This document shows, piece after piece, positions 1 to 11,632 of a stretch of 64,000 nt of DNA. The stretch is taken from positions 434,001-498,000 of the forward strand of contig OY743177.1 of assembly GCA_963555705.1 (NCBI GenBank), in the 5' to 3' direction. This stretch comes from Ligustrum vulgare. Taxonomy: Eukaryota > Streptophyta > Magnoliopsida > Lamiales > Oleaceae. The notes beneath the pieces are model-generated. The model was not told the DNA's origin, did not search any database, and saw only the letters and a program-made list of their open reading frames with translations. Positions within the stretch are counted from its first letter, which is position 1. Each line of letters opens with the position of its first letter. A program made the position numbers and the translations under genes.

Positions 1-1476
1 CTATACTGTGGACAAAAACATTGTGCCAATGACTATTGAAGATGACAGTTCTATGGCTTTCTATTTGGAGTTGAAAAGGAAGGACAAAATCTAACAAGTT
101 TCCCATTGTGTATAGAGGTTGAGCAACTTCATGATGACACATTACTTTTAACACCATCTCTTGAAGAATCTGCCTGTACACCTACTACCTCTGGAATGTC
201 AACCATACTTGGTGTACATCTACATCAAACTTATGCAATTGAGATTCCAGTTACAATAATACCAACAGTAGATGAGGCCGCTCAAGATCTTTGTGAGATG
301 GTAGAAACTACAAAAATTACCCCTATTGCTGAAGATGAGGAGGTAATTACAGATCCGAAAAGTGATGCAATTGAAAAGGGGCATGTTTTCCGCAATAAGA
401 GTGTGTTAAAGAAGAGTATGACACTATATGCTATAAACAAAAAATTCCAATTCATAGTGAAACGATCAGACAAAAAAGAGTACGTTCTTAAATGTGTTTT
501 TGCTGATTGTGAGTGGATTTTTAGGGTATCAAAAGTTTGTAGAACGGATATGTTCAAGATAAGAGAGATGCATAAGGATCATACATGTGGATTGGATGTA
601 ATGTTGGGAAATCATAGGCAGGCAACAAGATCAATAATAGGTAATGTAATTAAGCATAAATACACATCTACAAAGACCATATACAGGCCAGCTGATATAA
701 TACACGATATGTTGAACACATATGGTTTGGATTTGAGTTATCAAAAGCCATGGAAAGCAAAAGAACATGCCTTCTATGCTATAATGGGGGATCCTGGAGA
801 GTCTTATGGGAAGATACCCTCTTATTTACATATGTTGAAGGAAAAGAATCAAGGTTCTATTGCGAGATTTGAAACTACAGAGAACAATCAATTTATGTAT
901 CTATTCATAGCTTTAGCACCTTCAATTGAAGGCTGGAGATTTTGCAAGCCCTTCATTGTTGTTGATGGTACATTTTTGACAGGACATTATGGTGGGACTT
1001 TATTAACAGCCTGTGGACAAGATGCCAACAATAATATATATCTACTTGCATTTGGGATTGGTGATTCAGAAAATGAAAACTTCTGGGGATGGTTCTTTCT
1101 AAGGTTCAAAGAAACATACGGGGAAAGAGAAGATTTATTTATAATAGTAGATTGTTGTCCTAGCATTAAGAGTGCAATTGAGATAGTTTATCCAAATGCA
1201 TTTCATGGGGTGTGTTCATATCACGTGTTGAAGAACCTAAAGAAAAGATATTCAAAGAAAGCTAAAGAAATAGCAAAACCTTTCAACGCAGCGGTTAGAG
1301 CATACACGATAGGTGAGTTTGAAAACCAGATGAACCAACTGGACAAAATAGACAAGGATATCCAACGTTACCTGGTACGTTTGTTTCTCATTATGATAAG
1401 TTTAGAAGTATATTTTCATTATAGAATGAAATTAATTACATACTGTAATTAATTACAGTCTATAATTAGTTGCAAT
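1..1476 (+). pseudogene. Mutator-like (MULE) MURA transposase, truncated copy 1
   Basis: This is the N-terminal exon of a MuDR-type transposase, entering from beyond the left edge. Visible in order: the end of the N-terminal module (to about base 92), a MuDR-type zinc-binding region (CVFADCEWIF ... HKDHTC, about 490-590), and the MULE transposase core with VVDGTFL (first catalytic Asp, near 960), IIVDCCPSI (second acidic position, near 1145) and CSYHVLKNLKKR (CxxH, near 1215). A GT donor follows CTG at 1374, and homology to copy 2 (minus strand, 49705-53651) continues a little way into the intron. Near base 90 one A is missing compared with copy 2, which shifts the frame, so the long frame restarts only around 106 without an ATG. 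At about 1480-1490 the sequence breaks into a copia remnant, so the C-terminal exons (catalytic Glu, SWIM finger) are absent. Non-functional. Confidence 0.85.
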
Positions 1477-1489
1477 TGAAATTTCCAGG

Positions 1490-4400
1490 TTTCATTTTTC
1501 AAAAGTGAGTTCATTTCGTCTTGCATTGCTGCAAGCCAGGACTTAGAATCTGTTGAAGAAATAGTTTCTTCAAAAGATTCAAGTTCATATTGTAGATGTT
1601 CAGAATAAGTGAAAGTAGACACAAAGTCAAGATCTTCATACCTAGAAGGAGGTCTAATTTCTCTTCTAATTCTGTCCCTAGTAAGCTGATAGTCATCAAG
1701 ATTAAAATCAATTTTAGTCTCTATTTCAGGAACAGTTTCAGAAACAGAATTATGAACAGGGACAGAATTGGATAGCTCAGGTTCAAGAACATGATTAGAA
1801 GAATGTAGGGGTTGCTCCCCTGAAACTGAGTATTGGGCTGATCATTTTGTTCACTAAGATGATCAGCACTTAGCTTTGAAGTGAGGAAATCCTTTTCACT
1901 AAGATGATCTTCCAAAATGTCATCTTTACAAAGAAAAAATTATCATTAAGGACAACAGACCTACTGATGATTACCCTTGACACCTTTCTCCATACTCCAG
2001 AAATACACATTTTAAAGATCTGGCATCAAGTTTAGTTTTAGTTTGATGTGAGTAGGTTGCACATCCAAAAAATTTTAGTTTTGAGAAATCAGGAAGTGTA
2101 TTGATCCAAATCTAATCAAGTATTTTAAAATCAATGGCGCTGAAAGGAGGAAAATTGATCGGATATGAAGCAATTTTAACTGCTTCACCCGAGAAATTTT
2201 TTGGTAAATTTGAATCAAGCAGCAGACACCTAGTTCTTTCTAGCAGTATCCTATCCATCCTCTCAGCAACCCCATTTTGCTGTGAATTATATGTAACAGT
2301 TCTATTTCTAAGGATACCTAGATTACTACAGAAGAAATCAAAGCCTAGATTACAAAACTCTAGACTATTATCAGTTCTAATCAGTTTAACTTTCCTATCC
2401 TTCAAATTGAGTCAAAATAATCCAGTTTTTAAACACCCACACAGTAGGATCCTTAGACTTTAACAGATGACCTCATGTTTCCTAGAATAGTCATTAACTA
2501 TAAGTAGGAAATATCTAAAATCAGACACAAAATTGAATAGGGCAGGACCCCACAGATCATCATGTAAATATTCAAGTATATCATTTGACTTATGAATGTC
2601 TTTACCAATAGAAATTCTTTTCTATTTTCCCAAAACACACTTTTCACAGAAATCTAGTTTTTGTAAAACATCTTTACCAAAAACACTTTTCTTTTCAAGC
2701 AATTTTAAACCTCTTTCACCTAAATGTCCAAATCTTTTATCCCATAAAATAGATTTGTCAATTTCAGAAATTGCATTAAATGACTTAGCACGGATAGGAT
2801 AGGATTTTAAAACATATATACCATTTATTTTGGGAGTGCAGAGAAGTAAAGAGTTACCTTTAAAATGCTCAGTCAACCTTTATGCAATCTAATATCATAC
2901 ACAGAATCAAGAAAAACCAGAGATATCAGATTTCTTTTTAAATTAAGCACATATCTAGTTTCATTTAAAACAAGTGTTCTATTGTTCAAGTTTCAGCAGA
3001 ACCTTACCAATGCCTTTTATATCACAAGTCAGATTATTTCTAAGTTTGATAGATTCAAAAGAATCATCACAGAAGTTAGCAAATAAATCCCTTTCAGGGC
3101 ACATATGGAATGTACAACCAGAATCAAGTATCCACTCATTCATGGTATCAGATTCAGTTGTAACATAAACAACACCATTATTATTCTGTGTTGCAGCCTC
3201 TGTTTGATTACTGGTTCCAGTTTCATGCTTTTTCTTAAAACAATCTTTAGCATGATGTCCTAGTTTACCACAATAGTAACATTGTCTAGGTCTAAGGGAA
3301 TTATCTTGACCTCTAAAATTATTTTCCTTAGGTTTATTGAAATTGTCTTTCTTTTGATAGTTGACCCTAGAGGTCTTATTGTTCAGATTGTTCCAGTTTC
3401 TGTTGTTATTAGGAACATTCCAACTTTTTTTGAAATTGCTCACAAGCCTATTATCCCTAAAGGAGTTCATTTTCGTAGAATTTCCTATCACATTATAGGC
3501 TTCTTTATGATCATTTCTCATTTCAAGCTCTTTACTCTTAAGGGAAGTGTGAACTATTTCTAAAGTCAATTCTTCCCACCATATTCTAAGGCATTTCTAA
3601 GATCTTTATACCTATCACCCATTGCATTTAAAAGGCAGACAACTTTCTGGTCATCAGATAATTTCTCATCACAATTCATTCACTAAGCTTTGTGTGATCT
3701 TATTAAACCTACTCATGTTTTCATCTACATCTCTAGAAGGATCAAACTTAAAACCAAAGTATTGTTTCTACAGAAAACATTTATTATGTAATGAAATAGT
3801 GTGGTAAACTTCCTCTAATTTATCCCAGAGTTCTATAGCAGTTTTAGTCTCAAAATAATGTAGCAGGCCGAGATGCATCAATAGCTTTAGTACATTTCAT
3901 TTGAAGTAATAAGACTTTCATTTTCTGAATCCAGAGACTAAAATCTCCTTTGCCATTTTAAATTTCAACATCTACTTTAATTGTAGCCATTGCAGTAATG
4001 GCTAAAAGTTTGAAAGTTTTTACAAATTAGAAGCCTTATTTTTTCAAAAAGTTTCAGATAAGCAAAGCAGAGGAATACAAGACAAAAACTCACAAAGTAT
4101 TTCAAGTAATCAGAGGCAACTCCCTAAGTCAAGAAGGATATAATATACCACACAGAACTAAAAACAAACACTAAGCAGTATATATAGTAATCAAGATGAT
4201 CACAATCTACAAATAACAATTACACTAAGAAATAATCACTAAGAATCTGAGTCACAAAGAAATAATGTTATTCCAGTATATCTTTTAACGTTATTTGGGT
4301 CAGCCCAAAACTCCCTCAGATCCCCGAATTTTCAAGAAATCCTGGAGAAAAGAAACTAAAGAGGTCCAAGAAAAGACTTCAAAAACAGAAGAATTTTGGA

Positions 4401-5584
4401 GAGAACAAAATATTTGAAGAATGAATAAGAATCAAAATATGCAGTTCGTAAAAGATATCACATCTTTGCAAGATTAGGGTTACTGCAGATTTTCCACAAA
4501 GATTTAGTATCACAAAGTTCCAGTTGCATCCACGAAGTTCAGCCACGAAGAGAATGTGGGATCCCTTTAGAATTCTCTGTATATTTGAAGAAATATACTT
4601 AGTTCTCGACTCCTTTGATTTTTGACTCAAAATAAAAATATCCATACACAGAATGAAAAAATCCCTTTTGAAAAATTAGGGTTACAAGAAATTTTCTGCG
4701 TAAAATACCACAAAGCTTTCAGTAAGAAAATTTTGAAAAATCTTCAAATCTGAAATTACTCACTAAGATTTTCAAAGATCAAAACGTTTCATGTTTGGTT
4801 TTTCTAGATTTTAAGAAATCAAACAAATTTTCTTAAGAAACCACAAAGAAATCAGAAAATCCTAAAAAACTTTTTCATAAAACCACAAATAAATTCCAGA
4901 AAACAAAAGATCTAACCCCAAGACTCCGGATCTACAATATCTGAGTCTTAAGCCAGTGTATTCACACAAACCCTAAGGCTATGATACTCCTATTACAATT
5001 TACAATTCAGAATCACCACAAATTTACCACAAAGTGAGAAGTAAACATAAAAACTTCAAACACTTTATTAAAAACAAGATTAAAAGTACAAAATGACAAT
5101 TTGTACAAGATTGAACAAGCAACCCAAAAATTACACAAAACCCTATAAAAACTCACACAAAAGAACCAATAATAACATTGTAAAATAACAACAAAGTAAC
5201 CTTTTGATATACACAAAGAATCAGAAGAATAACCACAAAGAATATATGAGAGATGAGAGATTTCTAGAAGGAAACCACGAAGAATACTCAGAATGAGAGA
5301 GAGAAAACAAATAGAATCGTCCGGAAGAAGTGAATGAGTCAGATGAGAGGACACGTCTTATCACCAAATGAAGGGCTCAGATGAGGCCGGTTCAATCCAA
5401 TGGTAGAGATTAAAGCAAATGGTTGAGATGACTTTGGCTCAGGGATTCGAATCTGCAAGTTTGGGCTTGGATCAATATCAAATGTTCAAACTTTGGATAA
5501 AACTTGCTAGGCTTCTCTATTGGGTTTCAGCAGATGGGCTTCTACAAATTTTGGGCTAGTTCAACTGGTCCAATTGCATCCACA
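1490..5584 (-). mobile_element. Ty1/copia LTR retrotransposon, 5' half only
   Basis: Minus-strand copia element, read from high to low coordinates. There is a probable 5' LTR (about 4990-5584), a degenerate tRNA-Met primer site (about 4974-4988) and a gag start at 3988-3990. Gag hits an in-frame TAA within about ten codons. Next come gag with a CCHC knuckle (CYYCGKLGHHAKDC, about 3240-3285), a protease-like stretch (WILDSGCTFHMCP, about 3100), the GAG-pre-integrase segment (2622-2876), an integrase core piece (about 2112-2405) and the first part of reverse transcriptase (SWLAAMQDEMNSLLKNETW, about 1490-1560). The element stops there at a junction with MULE intron sequence, so most of RT, RNase H and the 3' LTR are missing. 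Multiple frame breaks. The LTR limits are approximate because no second LTR is present. Confidence 0.8.
4990..5584 (-). repeat. probable 5' LTR of the truncated copia element
   Basis: The stretch ends on + with CATCCACA, so the minus-strand LTR would begin TGTGGATG. It lies just upstream (in element orientation) of a degraded primer-binding site that resembles the tRNA-Met complement. Without a partner LTR the inner border cannot be fixed. Confidence 0.5.
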
Positions 5585-7208
5585 TAACTCTGTCTAATTT
5601 TTTTTATATTTACTTAAGGTTAAGTACACAAATACACAATTTCAAAGGGTCTATTTTTAGATACTATGTATTTTAAAAAATATTTTAACAATACAAAATA
5701 TATTCTCGTAAAATCAATTAATTCAAAATCTGGGAAGTTAACACAACAAAATCCCTCCGGCTTAAGAAAAGTGATTTCGACAAAACTCTTCCAGTCCAAG
5801 CTTTTTGGTCTCCTTGTGCTGCATCTATGGCTTGCATAGAAGCAAGAGATAGATTAGGGTACTCACTTGACTGTAAGCTACCATGATAGGTTGAAACCCT
5901 AGGGTGAAGTGAAAGAAGAAAAGGCTTCAGTATGGCTTCTAGAAGTTCAAACGCTTTCTTCTTCAACGTGTTGGTTAATCACAGAGCATTATAATTAACA
6001 TGGCTGATAGAATGCAGCTTTGGAATTGGCATACAATGGATACTTAAACATTTAAGATTATAAGCACACTGGAATCTTGATGAACACATACTTGAGAAAA
6101 TTGCAAATCATAGTAAAGAGCAAAAACTCAGTGAAATCATCTTTCGAGATAGTTTACCGGAAGTCTTGGGCTAAAATGAATTACAAAGTTACAAATGTAA
6201 TTAATTACAATGATAAATTTGTTTCAATTTTATAATTAATTACAATTGTAATTATGTAATTACTATTGTAACTAATAAAATTGCAAAACATGATATAATT
6301 AATTCCTGAAGTTAATTGAATTAATTACAAATTGTAATTAATTACAATTGTAACTTAATTAAATTGTTTGATGAATTACAATTTGTAATTAATTACAATT
6401 GTGACTTAATTTCATTTTTGTAATCAATTACTATTGTAACTTAATTGTATATTACAAGTCACTCGAAATTTCTTTTTTTTTTTTAAAAAAAAAATTAATT
6501 AATTAAATTATTTACAAATTGTAATTAATTACAATTGTAACTTAATTAATATTATAACTTAGGCTTTGTTCAGCAGCTATTAAAATCAGGTTATATTGAA
6601 TATTTAGGTTTTCTAGGTAAAATATGTGTGTTTAAAAATAGTTTGAGAAATTATGCTGTTTAAATTTGTGTTTAAACAACATACTACAGTTGTCGAATAG
6701 AGGGTTTATTTTAAATTTGCAATTAATTACAACTGTAACTAATGAATTTGCAAAATATGACAAATTTAATTGCTAAAATTAATTGAATTGCTTACAAATT
6801 AAACGAAGCATATTCTAGTGAGTTTGTTGAATCGTTTGATGTATTCATCAATTTAGATGTACGATTTCCTCATTGCTCGAGTCATTTGCGTCTTGTTTTA
6901 TTTGGGAGCGCCATCTTGTCGATCCTACTTTTTATTGGTTCCAGATTCAAAAATATTGAAACAAGAAACGATTCCATTAAAAAAAGATTTTTCTTTTCAT
7001 GAATTGTAATACAATACCACCTACCAATTACTGGGTGAATAGTCTAATTAAAGAAAAAATTGAACTCCTACATTTAAGACAAAACAACAGTATCGGAGTA
7101 CCCATTTTCCACGAAATTTCAATTTTGAGATACACACACATCTTTATGAACAGACAACAGAGGACCTTGAATACGTACGAAGGATTGAAAGTTGTTTTCG
7201 AAAATATA
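5585..7208. other. intergenic, AT-rich, with MULE-like palindromic repeats
   Basis: No gene could be supported here. Positions 6185-6545 and 6715-6800 are packed with TAATTACAA / TTGTAATTA words in alternating orientation, the same vocabulary found inside the 44-54 kb MULE and next to MULE copy 1 at 1430-1475. They may therefore be a displaced part of copy 1. An open minus-strand stretch (5718-5966) matches nothing I recognise. Confidence 0.5.
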
Positions 7209-7329
7209 TGTAACGATCCGAGTCCCACTTAACGGGATGTCCCGACCGTTAGATGACGGCGTACTATCCCCACTGTACCAACACGAATCTTTTCAGCATA
7301 CTTTATCCTCACTCGCACGCTCCCCGAGA

Positions 7330-7445
7330 ACACTTCCCAGGAGGTCACTCATCCCAGAGTTTTTCTAAGCCAAGCACGCTTAACTATGGAGTTTCTAACG
7401 ATGGACTTCCGAAAAAGAAGGTGCACCTTGTTGGTATAAGTAGTT
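7330..7445 (-). repeat. 5S rRNA-derived segment in Cassandra left LTR
   Basis: Reverse complement aligns by eye with plant 5S rRNA: an ATACCAACA start resembling ATACCAGCA, then AACTCCATAGTTAAGCG, TGCTTGG, and GGATGAGTGACCTCCTGGGAAG. It is diverged from functional 5S and sits in an LTR, so it is not a 5S gene of the rDNA array. Confidence 0.8.
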
Positions 7446-7759
7446 ACTATCATTTCTTTTAAACTTCCTTAGTTGATGTACATTACAATCACCCCCTATT
7501 AGACTCACGACGTCCTCGTCGAGCTTGACCCATCTGAGGATCTGTTGCTAAACGTTGGGATTCTAGAAGTGACTCTCGCCCTATGGCATAATACTTAGTT
7601 TCGATTTCCGGCTGGCGGCCGGATCTAATATCATTTGTAACGACCCGGGTCCCACTTAAGGGGATGTCCCAGCCGTTAGAAGACGGCGTACTGTCCCCAC
7701 TGTACCAACACGAGTCTTTTCAGCATACTTTATCCTCACTCGCACACTCCCAAAGAACA

Positions 7760-7875
7760 CTTTCCAGGAGGTCACCCATCCCAGAGTTTCTCTAAGTCAA
7801 GTACACTTAATTATGGAGTTTCTAACGATGGACTTTCGAAAAAGAAGGTGCACCTTGTTGGTATGCGTAGCTACT
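7760..7875 (-). repeat. 5S rRNA-derived segment in Cassandra right LTR
   Basis: Second copy of the 5S-like stretch (TGGGATGGGTGACCTCCTGG on minus). Here the C-box region keeps GGATGGGTGACC, closer to genuine 5S than the left LTR, which has GGATGAGTGACC. Confidence 0.8.
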
Positions 7876-7890
7876 ATCATTTCTTTTAAG

Positions 7891-9639
7891 CTTTGAAATG
7901 TGTGGCCAGAAACACAAAGAAGCTTCATGATTTTCCGTCCATGATTTATAAAATTATTTAGGAAATACCTGATTGTAAAAATTTTAAATCTAAAAATAAG
8001 ATTGGGCCTAATTAGCCCATTTACTTATAAGGGCAATACTCGTTCGAAATAATGTACTTTACCGTAGGAGTAAATCAATCTCGATCATTGTACAAGTCAT
8101 GTCTTTGATTTTTGTTCTCATTTTGATTAATTCATCCCCTCCTCTAACCTCTTATACAAACAATTATAAATGTCTTTTAAAGCAATTGTTGTATGAGAAC
8201 ATTGAGATGTCAAATACTGAAACATGTCTAATAGTTCAATCTGAAAATTTGTACTTAACATTATCTTTAATTAACCTCAAATTTTTCACTTATTTGCAGC
8301 CATTTAAATTAGGAAACGCAATTCTCACACGTATATAGGGAATTATTCAAGTTCAATATTCCTCATGATCATTAAAAAAAAAAATTCCTATTAGAACTAG
8401 TATATTTATTGCCAAAAAGTTTTTTTTTTTTTTTTTTAGAACTCTTTTAGTAATTTATTTGGGTCAAATAATAATGATGTTTGAATATGGATCTGAGATT
8501 TAATTTAATTTATTTTTACTATTTTAAAATTGAATTTGGACTGAATTTTTTTTTTTTTTTTTAACAATTTGGACTTGATCGACTTCTAGTACAACTTTAT
8601 TTGTGCCAATTATGAGTCACAATGCTACGTACCTTGACACTTCCATGCACATTAGGAAATGTATATATGATTAGAGGTAGCAAGAATAATTCTAAATAAA
8701 TTTTGAAAAAAGCAGTATACTCGCTATATCTTAAGTTTTCTAATATACATGTCGTACATGGTTATTTATATAGGAAATGTTAATTTGCTGTTTTTTTCTT
8801 TATCTATTTTATTTATATGCTCCATCATTTGTGTGTTCCACATATTTTCCATCAAACAATTTTATTATGTACACTATAGCCTTTATAAATTAAACGGTTA
8901 AACGACAGTTTTCGTCCAATTAATAATACCCAACTACTATAATAATTAATCCAAAGGTTAGGATAAATATGACAATAAATTGATCGAGGATCTAAGTATA
9001 CCACATACATTGTGGAGAATTTCGGTCAAATGCTATTGAGTAATTATTAAATTGATTTTGGGCACAAGCTAAGATAAGAAAAAGAAGAAAAAGAAATAGA
9101 AAACGAAAAGTAAAAGTAAAAAGTTTGAAGTGACAAATAAGACAAGAAGCTATGTTTTAATTCCTTCTTTGACAGATAATTTACTTTTCTGGCATATGCA
9201 TGCATATATCTTCACAACTTCAAACCCTAAAAATCGCTTATTTATTTATTTTTCATTAGATTCTCTGAGGGTTTTCTACTTAATTATACGTAATTACTAA
9301 TTAGAAAGAAAATAAAACATGTTTACAGACAGCTGGCACAGAAAAATTCCAAATGCAGGCGTGTAATGACTTTTACGTGGAGTGCACAAAACCCTAATCT
9401 GCCAAAACTGTAAAGTTGTGCTGAATGCACATTTTGCCCTCACCTCAAAACTCCATCATGTGTAGTTAGGGTTCTTGTATACAAAAAAGATAAGGGCATT
9501 TTAGTCCAGTTGCAAAAGGAAATGATATAGCAATTTTGGGTAAGAATATACAGTGCAGCGCTGTTAATAATCACTTGCAAAAAAACCATGCATTGATATA
9601 TCTGGAAAAATCTCTTTGGGTCATTTTCTTGACCAACTC

Positions 9640-9640
<1 letters not shown>
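7891..9640. other. intergenic / distal upstream region of the MADS-box gene
   Basis: AT-rich DNA with homopolymer runs. No gene or complete mobile element is visible. The part nearest 9.6 kb probably belongs to the regulatory region of the downstream MADS-box gene. Confidence 0.4.

Positions 9641-9643
<3 letters not shown>

Positions 9644-9715
<72 letters not shown>
9644..9715 (+). promoter_or_regulatory. (TC)36 / GA-repeat tract upstream of AGL11-like gene
   Basis: A perfect 72-base TC repeat (GA on the minus strand) about 1.2 kb before the MADS start codon. Established knowledge: in Arabidopsis, BASIC PENTACYSTEINE proteins bind GA-rich elements of the orthologous gene SEEDSTICK. The same role here is inference. 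A plain microsatellite is the alternative. Confidence 0.55.
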
Positions 9716-9719
<4 letters not shown>

Positions 9720-9779
9720 AACGTATACAGATATGAGTAGCTAAGTTAAAGCTAGGCATATACAAAGAAAGAAAGATAA

Positions 9780-10942
9780 AAAACTAAGGGCTGAGAGTGT
9801 GAGTTTGAAGGGGTTCTTAGAAATCCGTGTAGGCTTCGGAAACCATTCAACTCGCCGGAAAATAGAAATATTTTCCAAAGAAGCAAGGTCTGTGAGTTAA
9901 GATGATCATTTTCTTAAGGGAAATAATTTTTTATTTTTATTTTTATAAATGATCTAAACATTTTCCCTCTATTAATCACGGCATGGTGCAGTTTGTGTTG
10001 AACTCTTGTTCAAGAACAGATCTGCACCCAGAAATCCGAGAAGCTTTTCTTTTTCGATGTGAAAATGAAACCTTTTATCCCTAAGGTTCTCTCTCCAGTT
10101 CGTAACTTGTTTCAAAGAATTTTTTGGTTTTCTTGATCATTAATCAAATAAATGTTTTCAATCAATATGATTCAGTTTAATGAAATTTTCTAGTTTTTCT
10201 TAAACTTGCATCTTCCAAAAATTTCCCAAATTTTGTAGGCTTGCACACTTCATATTTTCTTTGGACATATAGATCCATATTTGATTTTCAGGCCTGATGA
10301 TCAAAGTATCTTGATCTGCAAATTCTGATGCTTTTCTTCTACTGCTTCTTTTAGTTCTTACATGTTTTCTATGTTTTTTTATCATTATTTTGGAACATCA
10401 GTTCAAGATCTTCACAGTATAGCAATTTTTCAGCTGGTTTATGTCAATTTTCAATTTTTTGGTTCTGATTTTGGGCTATTGTCTAGATCTCTTCTATCCT
10501 GCTATGTGAAGAGCCATGTTTTTAATGTGAAACCCCTTCTCCTACAAAGAGTTACATAGTTTAGTCATTTCTGTGTGCTGTGTTTATTTAACTTCTATAG
10601 ATCTCCATATTATAAAGAAATTCATCATTTCTTGTATAAAATATCCCCCCGGAACTATATTTTTTTGAGCATATCTTTAGATCTCGATGTTTTTTATGAA
10701 TGTTTGGGTGCCAATATGTGATCAAATTAAGTTAATAATTACAGATCTTTGGAATACCCTATCAGCTTGATTATACATGAGTAGGAAAATAGCCCTAATT
10801 TCATGATCTTACAATTACTATTAGCTTATAAAGATTTCAATTTGTTAGCTTTATTATTGAAATTATAAATAAGATGATTCTTGGAGAATTTAAGAAAAAA
10901 GTTACATTGGAATATGGTTTTCAATTAATAGTGTTTTGCAAA
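9780..10942 (+). promoter_or_regulatory. probable 5' leader with leader intron of AGL11-like gene
   Basis: AG-family MADS genes usually have an untranslated first exon and a leader intron. Candidates here are a leader exon around 9780-9890 (possible donor GCAAG/GTCTGTGAG) and an acceptor AATAG at 10927-10931, leaving 11 bases before the ATG. An in-frame ATG at 10874 would add 23 residues that no family member I know has, and it would lie inside this leader intron. Confidence 0.4.
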
Positions 10943-11576
10943 ATGGGAAGAGGAAAGATTGAGATCAAGAGGATTGAGAACAACACCAACCGGCAGGTCA
11001 CATTCTGCAAGCGGAGAAATGGACTACTGAAGAAAGCATATGAACTTTCAGTTCTCTGTGATGCTGAAGTTGCACTGATTGTTTTCTCTAGTCGTGGACG
11101 CGTCTATGAGTATGCCAACAATTGGTAACTTTTCACAACTCGATTCTTAATGACTATACATTTCTTCAGTAATTTTCTCAAATTAATTTTGTGTTGATTT
11201 GCTCATTTATTGTATTATTAGTCAGCGTCCTAGCTCTCATGAGGCATAGAAATGTTCATTCATTTTACTAATTATTTGATTAACAGTTTTACTTTATGTT
11301 ATTGAGTTTTTTGATAGGATTCCATAGTCAAGTACTTTATTTTATTTTGTGAACTAGAATATGACAAGGATCATGAACTGGCAGATACATATACAGACTC
11401 ATGTTATTGGGTTGCAGATGCTGCTTTTTGTTGTAAATGCGTGCTGTAACAATACTGAGTTCATTGAAAACCAAGAAGAAAAAAGCTACTGACATTTTCT
11501 GCAAGCTCTCATAGAGTTTTGATCAAACTTTATGAAAAAGATAATGAAAATCAAGTTAAGCAATATATAAGGGATC

Positions 11577-11632
<56 letters not shown>

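Larger units (their letters stand above)
7209..7890 (-). mobile_element. Cassandra-type TRIM with 5S-rRNA-like LTRs
   Basis: Two direct repeats, 7209-7487 and 7636 to about 7890, both start TGTAACGA and flank about 150 bp of noncoding DNA. On the minus strand each repeat contains 5S rRNA-like sequence, including AGTTAAGCGTGCTTGG (the A-box region) and GTGACCTCCTGGGAAGT (the C-box region). This is the hallmark of Cassandra TRIMs. Next to the right LTR is a decayed primer site (about 7618-7634, TGATATTAGATCCGG on minus). Next to the left LTR is a polypurine tract (AATAGGGGGTGA on minus). The right LTR lacks its outer 30 bases or so, so no target duplication can be read. No protein is encoded, as usual for this family. 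Confidence 0.88.

Noticed and set aside
5718..5966. 82-codon minus-strand frame as MURA C-terminus of copy 1
   Set aside because: No similarity by eye to the C-terminal part of copy 2 (no TRANMTRNRY, SWIM or knuckle motif).
7253..7462. 69-codon open frame
   Set aside because: Falls in the Cassandra LTR and is antisense to 5S-like sequence.
9571..9765. Open frames made of Ser-Leu and Arg-Glu repeats
   Set aside because: They are translations of the (TC)36 microsatellite.
10874..10942. 23-residue N-terminal extension of the MADS protein
   Set aside because: Lies upstream of a likely leader-intron acceptor and of the canonical MGRGK start; no family support.
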